Part shown: piece after piece, positions 30,614 through 39,642 of the stretch | How positions within the stretch are numbered: the stretch's first letter is position 1 | How the letters are laid out: each line of letters opens with the position of its first letter | Source of the DNA: Elusimicrobiota bacterium | GTDB taxonomy: Bacteria; Elusimicrobiota; Elusimicrobia; 2-02-FULL-39-32 | Length of the DNA: 54,628 nt | Direction: 5' to 3' | Assembly (NCBI GenBank): GCA_021730935.1 | Contig: JAKFYJ010000038.1 | Location: forward strand, 1 to 54,628 | Translations under genes and position numbers: made by a program | Notes under the pieces: generated by a model | The model's database searches: none | What the model saw: only the letters and a program-made list of their open reading frames with translations | Told to the model about the DNA's origin: nothing

Positions 30614-31618
30614 ATGTCTGAAATCTCAAAGATCGAAGAAAAGTTCAATCAAGCCCTTTCAGGGGCAAAATCCCTGGAAGAGCTGGACGCCGTCCGCAGG
30701 GATTTTGTCGGCGGAAAAGGCCTGCTGGACACCCACCTCAAAAACTTAAAGAACCTTCCCATCGAAGAGCGCCAAAAAATGGGTTCATCCATGAACGCGC
30801 TCAAGGGCGTCATCATGAAGGCCCTCCATGCACGAAAATCTGAGCTGGAAGACGAAGCTTTGGCCAAAACCCTTGCATCCCAGGCCGGAGACCCCACGCT
30901 TCCGCCCTTCCCTTTCCGTGTGGGACGCATTCATCCTCTGACGCAAGTCATGAACGAGATCACCCAAATTTTCCTCGGGATGGGGTTCGGCATCGCCGAA
31001 GGCCCCGAAGTGGAGACGGACGAGAACAATTTCGGGTCCCTCAATTTCCTTGAAGATCACCCGGCGCGCGACATGCACGACACTTTTTTTCTGGAACCTT
31101 CTCCAGGGTCGGTTCATGAATCGCCCCTTCTGTTGAGGACTCACACCTCTCCGGTTCAGATCCGCGAGATGAGATCCGCGAAACCGCCGTTGCGCATCAT
31201 TGCCCCGGGCAAGGTTTTCCGCCACGAAGCCATTGACGCCACTCATTCCTCCGTTTTTCATCAGGTGGAAGGGCTCGTGGTCGACAAAAACATCTCGTTC
31301 GCCGACCTCAAAGGCACGCTTGAGATATTCGTGCACCGTTTTTTCGGCTCCAGCGTGAAGACTCGCCTCAACCCGTCTTATTTTCCTTTCGTGGAGCCCG
31401 GAGCGCAGATGGACATCCTTTGGGGCGACCGCTGGCTGGAAGTTTTGGGGGCCGGCATGGTTCATCCCAATGTGTTCAAGTCCGTCGGATACGACGCTCA
31501 GGAAGTGAGCGGTTTCGCCTTCGGCATGGGCGTGGAACGGCTTGCCATGATCCGATACGGCGTCAAAGACATGCGCTTGTTTTATCAAAACCACGTCGAT
31601 TTCCTGCATCAATTCTGA
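30614..31618 (+). CDS. pheS: Phenylalanyl-tRNA synthetase alpha subunit
   Basis: The 334-residue product has an N-terminal coiled-coil arm (about 1-85), then the class II catalytic core: motif 2-type FRHEAIDATHSSVFHQVEG, EPGAQMDILWG and motif 3-type FAFGMGVERLAMIRYG. It pairs with PheT as an alpha2-beta2 enzyme charging tRNA-Phe. The stop overlaps the pheT start (TGATG), so the subunits are translationally coupled. Confidence 0.97.
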   Translation: MSEISKIEEKFNQALSGAKSLEELDAVRRDFVGGKGLLDTHLKNLKNLPIEERQKMGSSMNALKGVIMKALHARKSELEDEALAKTLASQAGDPTLPPFPFRVGRIHPLTQVMNEITQIFLGMGFGIAEGPEVETDENNFGSLNFLEDHPARDMHDTFFLEPSPGSVHESPLLLRTHTSPVQIREMRSAKPPLRIIAPGKVFRHEAIDATHSSVFHQVEGLVVDKNISFADLKGTLEIFVHRFFGSSVKTRLNPSYFPFVEPGAQMDILWGDRWLEVLGAGMVHPNVFKSVGYDAQEVSGFAFGMGVERLAMIRYGVKDMRLFYQNHVDFLHQF

Positions 31619-34035
31619 TGAAAATCTCCTTATCCTGGGTTGAAGAAATTCTGGGGACCAAAATCCCTCTCGCGCCCAAAGAGCTTGCCGAAAAGCTGTT
31701 CTCCCTTGGTTTTGAAGTGAGTTCCGTGACTCCCTTCCCCGTGATCGATCATGTGGTCACAGCCAAAATTCTGGAAATTGACCGGCACCCGAACGCGGAC
31801 AAGCTTCGCCTTGCCAAAGTCACAGACGGGAAAGACATGCTCACGGTGGTTTGCGGCGCGCCCAACATCGAAGTGGGGCAAGTTGTTTTTTGGGCCAGGG
31901 TGGGCGCCATTTTGCCGGACGGGCTTGAGATCAAGGAAACCCCCATCCGCGGAATCAAATCTCCGGGCATGCTCTGTTCGGGGCGCGAATTGGGCGTGGG
32001 GGAAAACCATGCGGGCATCTGGGTTTTGGATGCCGGCACGCCCTTGGGAGCTTCTGTCCAGAGCGTTGCCGGCCTGGAAGACACGATTTTTGACATCGAA
32101 ATCACTCCAAACAGGCCCGATGGTCTCTCAGTCGTGGGCATCGCGCGCGAAATTGCGGCCGCGCTCAACATCAAGTGGACTTCGCCGCATTATAAATTTG
32201 AAAACCGGTCCACCCTTTCATTTTATCCGGTTGAGATCGAGGACAAAGGCGGCTGTTCCAGATATATCGCCAAGAAGCTCACGAATGTGACCGTGGCGCC
32301 TTCGTCTCCCAAAATACAGGTGCGCCTGATCCGTTCCGGGATCCGGCCCATCAACAACATCGTGGATATCACCAATTATGTCCTGCTGGAAACGGGCCAG
32401 CCCCTGCACGCGTTTGACGCGGACAAACTGGAAGGCGGAAAAATCATCGTCCGCAGAGCGCAGGAAGGAGAATCTGTTCTGGCTCTCGACGGAAAAACCT
32501 ATAAACTGGACACGGACCTCCTCGTGATCGCTGACGCCTCAAAACCCGTTGCGATCGCGGGCATCATGGGCGGTCAGGACTCCGCGGTGTCTGAAACCAC
32601 CAAAAACATATTGCTTGAGAGCGCCGTTTTCAACCGCAGTCTCATCCGCTATGGCCGGAAAAAGCTGGGCTTGGCCTCCGAATCTTCTTATCGTTTTGAG
32701 CGCGGAGTCAGCCGCTGGTCCGTTCAGGCCGGAAGCGACGACGCGGAATCTTTGATTCAGGAAAAAGCGGGCGGGAAAATCGCCGCCATCTCGGATGTCC
32801 ATGCGGCCGCGGAAGAGAAATCTCCGACGGTGACGATCCGAAACAGTTATGTCGAGCGCACTCTCGGCGAAAAAATTCCCGTCTCGGAAATCGCGAATGT
32901 TTTTCAGAAGCTCGGAATTTCCGTTTTGTCGTCCAGCAACGAAAGCCTCTCGGTCCACGCTCCGGAATGGCGGCTGGACCTTGAACAGGAAGCCGATTTC
33001 GCCGAAGAGATCGCCCGCGTCCGGGGCTATGACAAGGTTCCGTCGCACGGTCAATCGGCCTGGCTTCCCGCTTCCACCGGAAGGGTCTCGATATTTTATT
33101 GGCAGAACAAGGTCCGATCTCTGTTTTTGTCTCTCGGTTTCGACGAAGCCCTCAATTACGGCTTGGTGGAAAAGGATGAGGCGCTCAAATTTTTTCCGAA
33201 AGAATCTCTCGCGTGTCTCCAAAACCCACTCGCTTCAGATCAATGTGTTTTGAGGCCCGCGCTTTTTCTGGAACTCCTCGGCAATTTAAAATCGAACCTC
33301 GCTTATCAGAAAAAAGAAGTCCGCCTTTTTGAGGGCGGGACCGCGTTCCAGATTCACGGGGGGAATGTGATTGAGCGGCACCATTGGGGCGTTGCGGCTT
33401 CGGGCAAAACCGCGGAGGGTTCCTGGCAGGACAACGATCCTTCCGCCGTCAATTTTTATTGGATCAAAGGTGCGGTCCTGGAACTCCTTCGGGGTTTGGG
33501 GACCCAGGCAAAGTTTGCCGCGCTGAACGATCTGTCTCAGTCCGCTGAATTTTTGTTTCCCGACGCGAAGAAATTTCTGCATCCGGTTTATTCCATGGGC
33601 GTGATTCACGACAAGGAGCTCATTGGGCTTTTCGGGCTCGTTCACCCGGGATATGCCAAAAAAAATGACATCGCGGAAAACACGGTCTTCGCGGAGCTTG
33701 ATTTGTCTTCAATCGAACGGCAATCCCGCGATTTTTCCATCAAAAAGATTTCGCTCCTGCCTGAAATTGAGCGCGACTGTTCGCTCTGGATCAAGCAGGA
33801 CGTTTCCTGGGAATCGGTCAGCTCCGAAATTTATGCCTCCGCCGGCCCCATGCTGAAGTCCTGCCGGCTTTTCGATGTGTATACGGACGATGCTCACCCC
33901 GGTCTCAGGAGTTTAAGCTTCACTTTAACTTTCCAGCCCTCCGAAAAGACGCTCAGCGACGACGAAGCCAACGCGTTCCGCGATGCCGTCATCAAATCCC
34001 TCTCCAAAAAGTTCCACGCCGAACTCCGCAAGTAA
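31618..34035 (+). CDS. pheT: Phenylalanyl-tRNA synthetase beta subunit
   Basis: The 805-residue product starts at ATG 31618-31620 (MKISLSWVEEIL), overlapping the pheS stop by one base; the longer open frame back to 31420 lies inside pheS. Domains: B1/tRNA-binding OB fold (about 38-150, ILEIDRHPNADKLRLAKV), B3/B4 editing region (about 205-390), B5 and the catalytic-like core, and a C-terminal anticodon-binding FDX-ACB domain (about 710-805, LFDVYTDD then SLSFTLTFQPSEKTLSDDE). It is full length. Confidence 0.97.
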   Translation: MKISLSWVEEILGTKIPLAPKELAEKLFSLGFEVSSVTPFPVIDHVVTAKILEIDRHPNADKLRLAKVTDGKDMLTVVCGAPNIEVGQVVFWARVGAILPDGLEIKETPIRGIKSPGMLCSGRELGVGENHAGIWVLDAGTPLGASVQSVAGLEDTIFDIEITPNRPDGLSVVGIAREIAAALNIKWTSPHYKFENRSTLSFYPVEIEDKGGCSRYIAKKLTNVTVAPSSPKIQVRLIRSGIRPINNIVDITNYVLLETGQPLHAFDADKLEGGKIIVRRAQEGESVLALDGKTYKLDTDLLVIADASKPVAIAGIMGGQDSAVSETTKNILLESAVFNRSLIRYGRKKLGLASESSYRFERGVSRWSVQAGSDDAESLIQEKAGGKIAAISDVHAAAEEKSPTVTIRNSYVERTLGEKIPVSEIANVFQKLGISVLSSSNESLSVHAPEWRLDLEQEADFAEEIARVRGYDKVPSHGQSAWLPASTGRVSIFYWQNKVRSLFLSLGFDEALNYGLVEKDEALKFFPKESLACLQNPLASDQCVLRPALFLELLGNLKSNLAYQKKEVRLFEGGTAFQIHGGNVIERHHWGVAASGKTAEGSWQDNDPSAVNFYWIKGAVLELLRGLGTQAKFAALNDLSQSAEFLFPDAKKFLHPVYSMGVIHDKELIGLFGLVHPGYAKKNDIAENTVFAELDLSSIERQSRDFSIKKISLLPEIERDCSLWIKQDVSWESVSSEIYASAGPMLKSCRLFDVYTDDAHPGLRSLSFTLTFQPSEKTLSDDEANAFRDAVIKSLSKKFHAELRK

Positions 34036-34053
34036 TTCCGCCCCAGCTAAAGC

Positions 34054-34084
34054 TTTACTTTAAGTTTGGTTTTTGTTATATAAT
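34054..34084 (+). promoter_or_regulatory. Promoter for zapB-like/zapA/rarA
   Basis: TATAAT (34079-34084) is perfect; the best -35, TTTACT (34054-34059), is 19 bp away, longer than ideal. The first ATG is about 12 nt after the predicted start. Confidence 0.45.
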
Positions 34085-34102
34085 TGACTTTAAGAATTAA
34101 TT

Positions 34103-34354
34103 ATGGAAAAAATCGAACTGCTGGAAGAAAAAATTGAGTCGGTCACTCGCCTGATTTATTCCCTCCGCGGCAAGAACGATGACTTGCTCCACCAATGCGA
34201 GAGTTTGCGTCAGGAAAATGAGCTTTTATCGTCAGAAAACAAGATGGTCCGAAAACTCATGACCGAACTGGATCAATACCGCGAAGAGCGCAAATTTATA
34301 AAAACGAAGTGTGAAAAACTTTTGATGCAATATGAAAAGATGAGCATCTCATGA
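34103..34354 (+). CDS. Small coiled-coil protein, ZapB-like
   Basis: The 83-residue product is almost entirely coiled coil (heptads of Leu/Ile with Glu/Lys/Arg, for example IELLEEKIESVTRLIYSL and LRQENELLSSEN). Its size and composition fit ZapB-type division proteins, which bridge ZapA-FtsZ to chromosome-bound partners. The stop overlaps the zapA ATG. Coiled coils align spuriously, so the ZapB call rests mainly on linkage to zapA. Confidence 0.65.
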   Translation: MEKIELLEEKIESVTRLIYSLRGKNDDLLHQCESLRQENELLSSENKMVRKLMTELDQYREERKFIKTKCEKLLMQYEKMSIS

Positions 34355-34722
34355 TCGAAGATAAAATCCCAGTCCAAATTTTCGGCCAGACCTATGAGAT
34401 CCTGGGGAACCCCACGGAAACCTTGTATTACAGTTCCCTCGCCCGATATGTGGAAGATAAAATGAAGGAAATCATGCACCACACCAATGTTGTTTCCACG
34501 CAAAAAGTGGCGGTCCTGGCCGCGCTCAACATCACGGACGAACTTTTCCGCGACCGCGAAAATAAAACTCTGGGCGGAAAATCCGCGGACAAAAAAATCG
34601 AAGATTTGCTGAAAAAACTTGAAGATGCCGTCCGCGACCCCAACGCTCCCGTTCCCGTCAAAACCAAAACCGCGGTCATCCATCATGACCAGACGGTCCC
34701 ACAGGAACTGGAACTCATTTAA
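34351..34722 (+). CDS. zapA: Cell division protein ZapA
   Basis: The 123-residue product starts with the ZapA globular domain (about 1-65): VQIFGQTYEIL, YYSSLARYVEDKM and VAVLAALNITDELF. A helical tail and a Lys/Asp/Pro-rich C-terminus follow. ZapA cross-links FtsZ filaments at the division site. It overlaps the coiled-coil gene (ATGA) and precedes rarA by 12 bp. Confidence 0.85.
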   Translation: MIEDKIPVQIFGQTYEILGNPTETLYYSSLARYVEDKMKEIMHHTNVVSTQKVAVLAALNITDELFRDRENKTLGGKSADKKIEDLLKKLEDAVRDPNAPVPVKTKTAVIHHDQTVPQELELI

Positions 34723-34734
34723 CCCAGGGGATAT

Positions 34735-36039
34735 GTGGAGCTTTTCTCTCAGTCCAAAGAGCAAGATTTAAAGTCCCAGCCCCTCGCCCTCCGTCTCACC
34801 CCCAAATCCCTCGACGAATTTTTCGGACAGGAACATCTGTTGGGCCCGGGAAAACTCCTGCGCCGAGCTGTGGAAGCCGACCGTCTGGGATCTGTGATAT
34901 TTTTTGGGCCTTCCGGATGCGGAAAAAGCGCATTGGCCCGCTTGATCGCGCTCAAGACACAAGCCCACTTTTCTGATTTAAACGCTGTCACCGCAGGAGT
35001 TGCAGATCTGCGCAAAGAAATTGAAGGCGCAAAACTCCGGCTCCAGGCCCAGGGCAAAAAAACTATTCTGCTCGTCGATGAAATCCATCATTTCAACAAG
35101 AGTCAGCAGGACGCGCTTCTGCCGGACGTTGAGCGCGGGACCATCACTCTCATTGGCCTTACGACGGAGAATCCTTATTTTTATGTGAACACGGCGCTTC
35201 GATCCCGCTCGCAAATATTCGAATTTTTCCCTCATTCCAAAGAAGATTTGAGCAAAATCATCGACCGCGCTCTCTCCAACAATGAGATGGGCCTCGGGAA
35301 CATGAACATCAAATTGGATGAGGAAGCGCGGGAACATTTGATCAGCATGAGCAACGGGGACGCGAGGCGGATTTTAAATGCCCTGGAGATTGCGGTCAGT
35401 TCCACGCCTCTCGGCAAAGAGGGTTTGATCCATGTCACCCTCGCCGTGGCGGAGGAGAGTTCCCAAAAGCGCGCTCTCACATACGACAAGCACGGCGACG
35501 AGCATTATGACACCATTTCTGCGTTCATCAAGTCCATGCGGGGCGGGGACCCGGACGCGGCGCTCTATTGGATGGCCAAGATGATCGCTTCCGGTGAAGA
35601 CCCGCGGTTCATCGCACGCAGAATTTTGATCTGCGCGTCAGAAGATGTGGGGAACGCGGATCCCAGGGCCCTCATGATTGCTTCCGCCGCCTTCAATGCC
35701 GTGGAACTGGTGGGCATGCCCGAAGGCAGAATTCCTCTGGCCCAGGCCGCGGCTTATGTTGCCTGCGCGCCCAAATCCAACGCCGCTTATTTGGGGATCG
35801 ATGCTGCATTGCAGGAAGTAAAAAGGGGAAAACATCGCGCGGTTCCCAATCACCTGAAAGACGCCAACATGGACGGAAAAGAGCGCGGCCATGGCCAAGG
35901 ATACAAGTATCCGCACAATTTTCCGGATCATTGGATCGAGCAGGAATATATGCCCGACCCCAAAATTTTTTATGAGCCCACCGAGCTTGGGGAAGAAAAA
36001 AAGATTAAAGAGCGTCTTTCGAAGTGGAGGAAGAGATAA
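34735..36039 (+). CDS. rarA: Replication-associated recombination protein A (AAA+ ATPase)
   Basis: The 434-residue product starts at GTG 34735, with AGGGGA upstream. It has the clamp-loader-like AAA+ core: RLTPKSLDEFFGQEHLLG, Walker A GPSGCGKS (58-65), Walker B ILLVDEIHHFNKSQQD and sensor 1 GLTTENPYF. The C-terminal tetramerisation/SSB-type region includes the family hallmark HYDTISAFIKSMRGGDPDAA and YKYPHNFPDHW. RarA/MgsA acts at stalled forks. The gene is convergent with the rhodanese gene, with 3 nt between stops. Confidence 0.95.
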   Translation: MELFSQSKEQDLKSQPLALRLTPKSLDEFFGQEHLLGPGKLLRRAVEADRLGSVIFFGPSGCGKSALARLIALKTQAHFSDLNAVTAGVADLRKEIEGAKLRLQAQGKKTILLVDEIHHFNKSQQDALLPDVERGTITLIGLTTENPYFYVNTALRSRSQIFEFFPHSKEDLSKIIDRALSNNEMGLGNMNIKLDEEAREHLISMSNGDARRILNALEIAVSSTPLGKEGLIHVTLAVAEESSQKRALTYDKHGDEHYDTISAFIKSMRGGDPDAALYWMAKMIASGEDPRFIARRILICASEDVGNADPRALMIASAAFNAVELVGMPEGRIPLAQAAAYVACAPKSNAAYLGIDAALQEVKRGKHRAVPNHLKDANMDGKERGHGQGYKYPHNFPDHWIEQEYMPDPKIFYEPTELGEEKKIKERLSKWRKR

Positions 36040-36042
36040 TGC

Positions 36043-36603
36043 TTAAGAGCAGCCCGGTTCGCAGGGAGAACTTTTTTTAGAAGCTGGGGAAGTCTTTAAA
36101 CTTTTGTTCCAGGGCATATAGACCAGGAGCTTGGCCATGGTGCAGAAACCGGAAATTCCTGCGAAGATGAGGCCGGCTCCGACGAAGATGGCGATGCCGC
36201 GAAGCGAAGGGAAAAGGCCTCCGATCAATGCGAGACTTCCCGCGATGATCTGGACTTGCCGCATGATGGGGATGGGGCCTTTGGACTGAACCACGGGGAA
36301 CCCCGCAGATTTCCACGCCGTGAGCCCGCCTTCCACAAGATGCACTTTGGGAAATCCGTTGGACCTCAGAATTTCCGCAGATTGAGCGGAGCGGATGCCG
36401 GTGTTGCAGAAAACATAAATTTCTTTGTCTTTGGAGACAGACTCCATTTCTTCCCGAAGCCGGCTCTGGGGCAGGTTCGTGGTCCCTTCAATATGCTCAT
36501 AGGCAAATTCGTCCGCTTCCCTCACATCCAAGGCCAAAACTCCCGGTTTCCCGAGGAGATTTTTCAGGTTTATAGCGCTGGCAGAGGGACTTGCGGTCTT
36601 CAT
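36043..36603 (-). CDS. Rhodanese-domain membrane protein (YgaP-like)
   Basis: About 186 residues from ATG 36603 (the frame is open further upstream, but that part lies inside gpmA). The rhodanese domain (about 10-105) has LDVREADEFAYEHI and the active loop CNTGIR (Cys66, Arg71). A DUF2892-like segment (about 113-165) with two membrane helices (IIAGSLALIGGLF, IAIFVGAGLIFAGISGF) follows. YgaP-type proteins carry sulfane sulfur on the active Cys at the inner membrane. It begins 1 nt after the gpmA stop, so the two are one transcript. Confidence 0.85.
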   Translation of the reverse strand: MKTASPSASAINLKNLLGKPGVLALDVREADEFAYEHIEGTTNLPQSRLREEMESVSKDKEIYVFCNTGIRSAQSAEILRSNGFPKVHLVEGGLTAWKSAGFPVVQSKGPIPIMRQVQIIAGSLALIGGLFPSLRGIAIFVGAGLIFAGISGFCTMAKLLVYMPWNKSLKTSPASKKSSPCEPGCS

Positions 36604-36604
36604 T

Positions 36605-37354
36605 TTATTTCTTCGCTTTGCCCTGAGCGGCCACGGCTTCCAGACGGGCTTTGAGTTCGGCGGGGTCCCCAAGATAATAATGCTTGATGGGTTTCAAATC
36701 CTTGTCCAGTTCATAGACGAGGGGGATCGCTGTCGGGAGGTTGAGTTCCAGGACTTGAGCTTCGGTCATGTTGTCCAGGTGCATGGCAAGGGCCCGGAGC
36801 GAGTTTCCATGCGCGGCGATGATGATGTTTTTGCCCGCGCGGATGTGGGGGACAATCTCTTCGTTCCAATATGGAATCACGCGCGCAACTGTGTCTTTCA
36901 GGCATTCGGTGAGGGGCAGTTCGCTTTCGTGGAGGTTTTTATACCGGACATCTTTGCCCGGAAATCTCTCGTCGGTCTTTTCGAGGGCGGGAGGCGGGAC
37001 ATCATAGCTCCTGCGCCAGATTTTGACCTGGTCCTCGCCATATTTCGCGGCAGTTTCGCTTTTGTTCAGCCCCTGGAGCGCGCCATAATGGCGTTCGTTC
37101 AGTTTCCAGGAATTGATGACGGGGACCCACATGGAATCCATTTCGTCGAGGGTGAGCCAGAGGGTGCGGATGGCGCGTTTCAAGACGGAGGTGAAGGCCA
37201 TATCGAAGTGATACCCTTCTTTTTTAAGCGTCTGGCCGCCCTTTTTGGCCTCTTCCCGGCCCTTTTCAGACAAATCCACGTCATACCAGCCCGTGAACCG
37301 GTTTTCCTTGTTCCAGACGCTTTCCCCGTGCCTCAACAAAACGATTTTATACAT
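36605..37354 (-). CDS. gpmA: 2,3-bisphosphoglycerate-dependent phosphoglycerate mutase
   Basis: The 249-residue product interconverts 3- and 2-phosphoglycerate in glycolysis/gluconeogenesis. The catalytic His9 lies in [37 protein letters not shown] and the second His in [13 protein letters not shown] are all present, and the length is standard. Shine-Dalgarno GGGAG lies 9 nt upstream. It is divergent from fau. Confidence 0.97.
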   Translation of the reverse strand: MYKIVLLRHGESVWNKENRFTGWYDVDLSEKGREEAKKGGQTLKKEGYHFDMAFTSVLKRAIRTLWLTLDEMDSMWVPVINSWKLNERHYGALQGLNKSETAAKYGEDQVKIWRRSYDVPPPALEKTDERFPGKDVRYKNLHESELPLTECLKDTVARVIPYWNEEIVPHIRAGKNIIIAAHGNSLRALAMHLDNMTEAQVLELNLPTAIPLVYELDKDLKPIKHYYLGDPAELKARLEAVAAQGKAKK

Positions 37355-37373
37355 GAAATGTCGCTCCCAAAGA

Positions 37374-37402
37374 TTAGATTTAGAGTCTATATTTTATAAA
37401 AT
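37374..37402 (+). promoter_or_regulatory. fau promoter, adjacent to the start codon
   Basis: TTAGAT (37374-37379), 17 bp, TAAAAT (37397-37402). The predicted start is at about the ATG (37410), implying a leaderless transcript. Confidence 0.5.
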
Positions 37403-37409
37403 ACCTCTT

Positions 37410-37967
37410 ATGAAGGAAACCCTGCGGAAGAAATATAAAAAAATACGGGACGGGATGACGGCGGCTTCCCGCGAAAAATTGAGCCGGAAGATCGTCGAAA
37501 AACTGTTTTCGATGCCGGAATGGAAGGCGGCCAGGGCTGTGGGGGTTTATGTGAGCGCGTCGTCGGAAGTGATGACGGAGGACATTTTAAAGCACGCGCA
37601 CTTGCAGGGCAAAAAACTGCGCGCGCCCAAAGTCCTGGGCGAGCATAAAATGAGGTTTTTTGAAGTGCAGAGTCCAGAAGATCTTGAGAAGGGGCATTTT
37701 GGGATTATGGAGCCTGGAGATTCGTGTAAAAAAGTTGGATGCAGCACGATGGATTTGATTTTGGTGCCCGGGATCGCTTTCGACAAAAAAGGGTTTCGGC
37801 TCGGCCATGGCCTTGGATTTTATGACAGGTTTCTGCCCCGCGCGAAAAAAACCTTTCTCGTGGGTCTTTCTTATGAAAAAACGCTTGCTTCATCCTTGCC
37901 TCACGATGCAAATGACTTTCCCGTGCACGCTGTGGTCACTGAAAAGCAAATTATCCGCCCAAAGTAG
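37410..37967 (+). CDS. fau: 5-formyltetrahydrofolate cyclo-ligase
   Basis: The 185-residue product converts 5-formyl-THF to 5,10-methenyl-THF with ATP. Features: the N-terminal RKKYKKIRDGM basic helix, VGVYVSASSEVMTEDIL, LILVPGIAFDKKGFRLGHGLGFYDRFL (family signature) and the C-terminal HAVVTEKQII. The ATG at 37410 is right for homologue length; an upstream extension of the frame overlaps gpmA on the opposite strand. No Shine-Dalgarno is present. Confidence 0.93.
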   Translation: MKETLRKKYKKIRDGMTAASREKLSRKIVEKLFSMPEWKAARAVGVYVSASSEVMTEDILKHAHLQGKKLRAPKVLGEHKMRFFEVQSPEDLEKGHFGIMEPGDSCKKVGCSTMDLILVPGIAFDKKGFRLGHGLGFYDRFLPRAKKTFLVGLSYEKTLASSLPHDANDFPVHAVVTEKQIIRPK

Positions 37968-37973
37968 TATAAT
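37968..37973 (+). promoter_or_regulatory. -10 box for xseA
   Basis: TATAAT lies 11 nt before the xseA ATG, just after the fau stop; no clear -35 is visible. The transcript would have a ~5-nt leader. Confidence 0.45.
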
Positions 37974-37984
37974 ATTCCTCCAAA

Positions 37985-39301
37985 ATGCCCATCCCTAAAT
38001 TGAGACATTCCAATGATATGTCCGTCGAAGATCAGCGGCCGAAAATATTTTCGGTCAGCGAGTTTAACCGTGCGGTCAAAGACGAGCTTGAAGAGCGGTT
38101 TGGGGACGTCTGGATTGAGGGGGAAATCTCCAATTATCGCGGGGCTTCCTCGTCAGGCCACTGCTATTTTTCTCTGAAAGATTCCGACGCCCAAATCGAC
38201 ATTGTTGCCTTCCGGGGCGTGATGGGTTCTCTCAAATTTAAGCTCGAAGAAGGGCTCCAGATTTTGGTTCTGGGACGCGCGTCTCTTTATCCTCAGCGCG
38301 GGCGGTTTCAAGTGATCGCCAATTTCATTGAGCCCAAGGGCGCGGGCGCTTTGCAGATGGCGTTCGAACAGCTCAAGAAAAAACTTGAGGCGGAAGGACT
38401 TTTTGACCCCGCGCGCAAAAGAGAAATTCCGGCTCTCCCTCAGCGGATCGGGATCGTGACATCTCCCACGGGCGCGGCCATCAAAGACATTTTGTCCGTC
38501 ATTGACCGCCGTTTTGCCAATGTCGAGATTTTGATCTATCCCGCCAAAGTTCAGGGGGAGGGCGCCAAGGAAGAGATCGCGGAAGGCATCCGATATTTGA
38601 ACGCGGAAAGGCCGGACCTGGAAGTGCTCCTCGTCGGGCGGGGCGGCGGGTCCATCGAAGATTTGTGGGCGTTCAACGAAGAAATTGTGGCGCGCGCCAT
38701 TGCCGCGTCCAACATCCCCGTCATCTCCTGCGTGGGACACGAAATTGATTTCACCATCGCGGATTTTGTGGCGGATTTGCGCGCTCCAACGCCGTCCGCC
38801 GCGGCCGAGCTCGTCGTAAAAAATAAAGCGGAGCTCAAAAGGCATCTGGAACAAATTTATGCGCGGCTTAAGCGAAGCCTCACTTCCGTGCAGGAAAAAG
38901 TCCAGACTTTGGATTATCTTGTGGAGCGAATGGGAAATGCCGTGCGCTCTCGCCTCGAACGCGAAGAGGGCAACCTGGAATTTTTAAAATCCAAACTCAA
39001 ATTTCTCTCTCCCAAGGCTTTTTTAGACCAGCGCGGCGAATTTTTGGCGGGACTGATAGACAGAATGAACCTCGGGTTTTCGTCTCAGATGAGGAGTTTC
39101 GGCGAAATCCTGAAAGGCCATGCCGGACGGCTTGAGGCCCTGTCTCCTCTGGCGGTCCTCTCGAGAGGATATTCCATCGCCTGGGCTCTCCCTCAGAACA
39201 AAATTTTGAAATCCGCTTCCCAGGTCAAAGCCGGGGATTCCATCCGGGTCCGTCTGCACGAAGGCGAACTGGAAGCGAAAGTCCAAGAAAAGAAGGTGTG
39301 A
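37985..39301 (+). CDS. xseA: Exodeoxyribonuclease VII large subunit
   Basis: The 438-residue product has an N-terminal OB fold (about 18-115, VSEFNRAVKDELEERFGDVWIEGEISNY) and the catalytic domain (PQRIGIVTSPTGAAIKDIL, VLLVGRGGGSIEDLWAFNEE, VISCVGHEIDFTIADFVADLRAPTPSAAAE). A coiled-coil region binds XseB, and the C-terminus ends with LSRGYSIAW. It degrades single-stranded DNA. Start ATG 37985 is favoured by the close promoter; Met12 (38018) is an alternative. xseB follows after 1 nt. Confidence 0.95.
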   Translation: MPIPKLRHSNDMSVEDQRPKIFSVSEFNRAVKDELEERFGDVWIEGEISNYRGASSSGHCYFSLKDSDAQIDIVAFRGVMGSLKFKLEEGLQILVLGRASLYPQRGRFQVIANFIEPKGAGALQMAFEQLKKKLEAEGLFDPARKREIPALPQRIGIVTSPTGAAIKDILSVIDRRFANVEILIYPAKVQGEGAKEEIAEGIRYLNAERPDLEVLLVGRGGGSIEDLWAFNEEIVARAIAASNIPVISCVGHEIDFTIADFVADLRAPTPSAAAELVVKNKAELKRHLEQIYARLKRSLTSVQEKVQTLDYLVERMGNAVRSRLEREEGNLEFLKSKLKFLSPKAFLDQRGEFLAGLIDRMNLGFSSQMRSFGEILKGHAGRLEALSPLAVLSRGYSIAWALPQNKILKSASQVKAGDSIRVRLHEGELEAKVQEKKV

Positions 39302-39302
39302 A

Positions 39303-39587
39303 ATGGCGACTAAAATCGAAGGAAAATCCGTGAAATTTGAAGACGCGCTCAAGCGCCTGGAAAAAATAGTGGAAAGTCTGGAAGGCGGAGAAGCCGCGCT
39401 GGAAGAATCGCTTTCATTATATGAGGAGGGCATTTCGCTTTTCCGCCAGTGCTCCTCCAAGCTCGAAGAAGCGAAAAAGAAAGTCGAAATTCTCACCAAA
39501 GCCCCCAGCGGAAAACTGAAAGCCGAACCTTTCTCCGTCGACAAAGGCGCCCCCGAAAAATCCGCTGGAGAGGAGGATTTGTTTTAG
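39303..39587 (+). CDS. xseB: Exodeoxyribonuclease VII small subunit
   Basis: The 94-residue product has the family pattern FEDALKRLEKIVESLEGGEAALEESLSLYEEG, two helices forming a hairpin that sheathes the XseA coiled coil, then a Lys/Pro/Glu-rich tail. The ATG lies 1 nt after the xseA stop. Downstream the gene order is interrupted by a YhcG-type nuclease gene before ispA. Confidence 0.93.
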   Translation: MATKIEGKSVKFEDALKRLEKIVESLEGGEAALEESLSLYEEGISLFRQCSSKLEEAKKKVEILTKAPSGKLKAEPFSVDKGAPEKSAGEEDLF

Positions 39588-39618
39588 TAATCCTCGATAG
39601 CTTCAAATTTGCCCAATA

Positions 39619-39642
39619 ATGAAACCCAAGCTTAAAAAATAC
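39619..39642 (+). repeat. Direct repeat copy A: duplicated start of ispA
   Basis: The first eight codons (M K P K L K K Y) of the YhcG-type gene match the first eight codons of ispA at 40689-40712, with three synonymous third-position changes. The pair brackets the nuclease gene. Confidence 0.7.

Noticed and set aside
31420-31617. Upstream extension of pheT
   Set aside because: It lies within pheS; PheT homologues begin MKISLSW at 31618.
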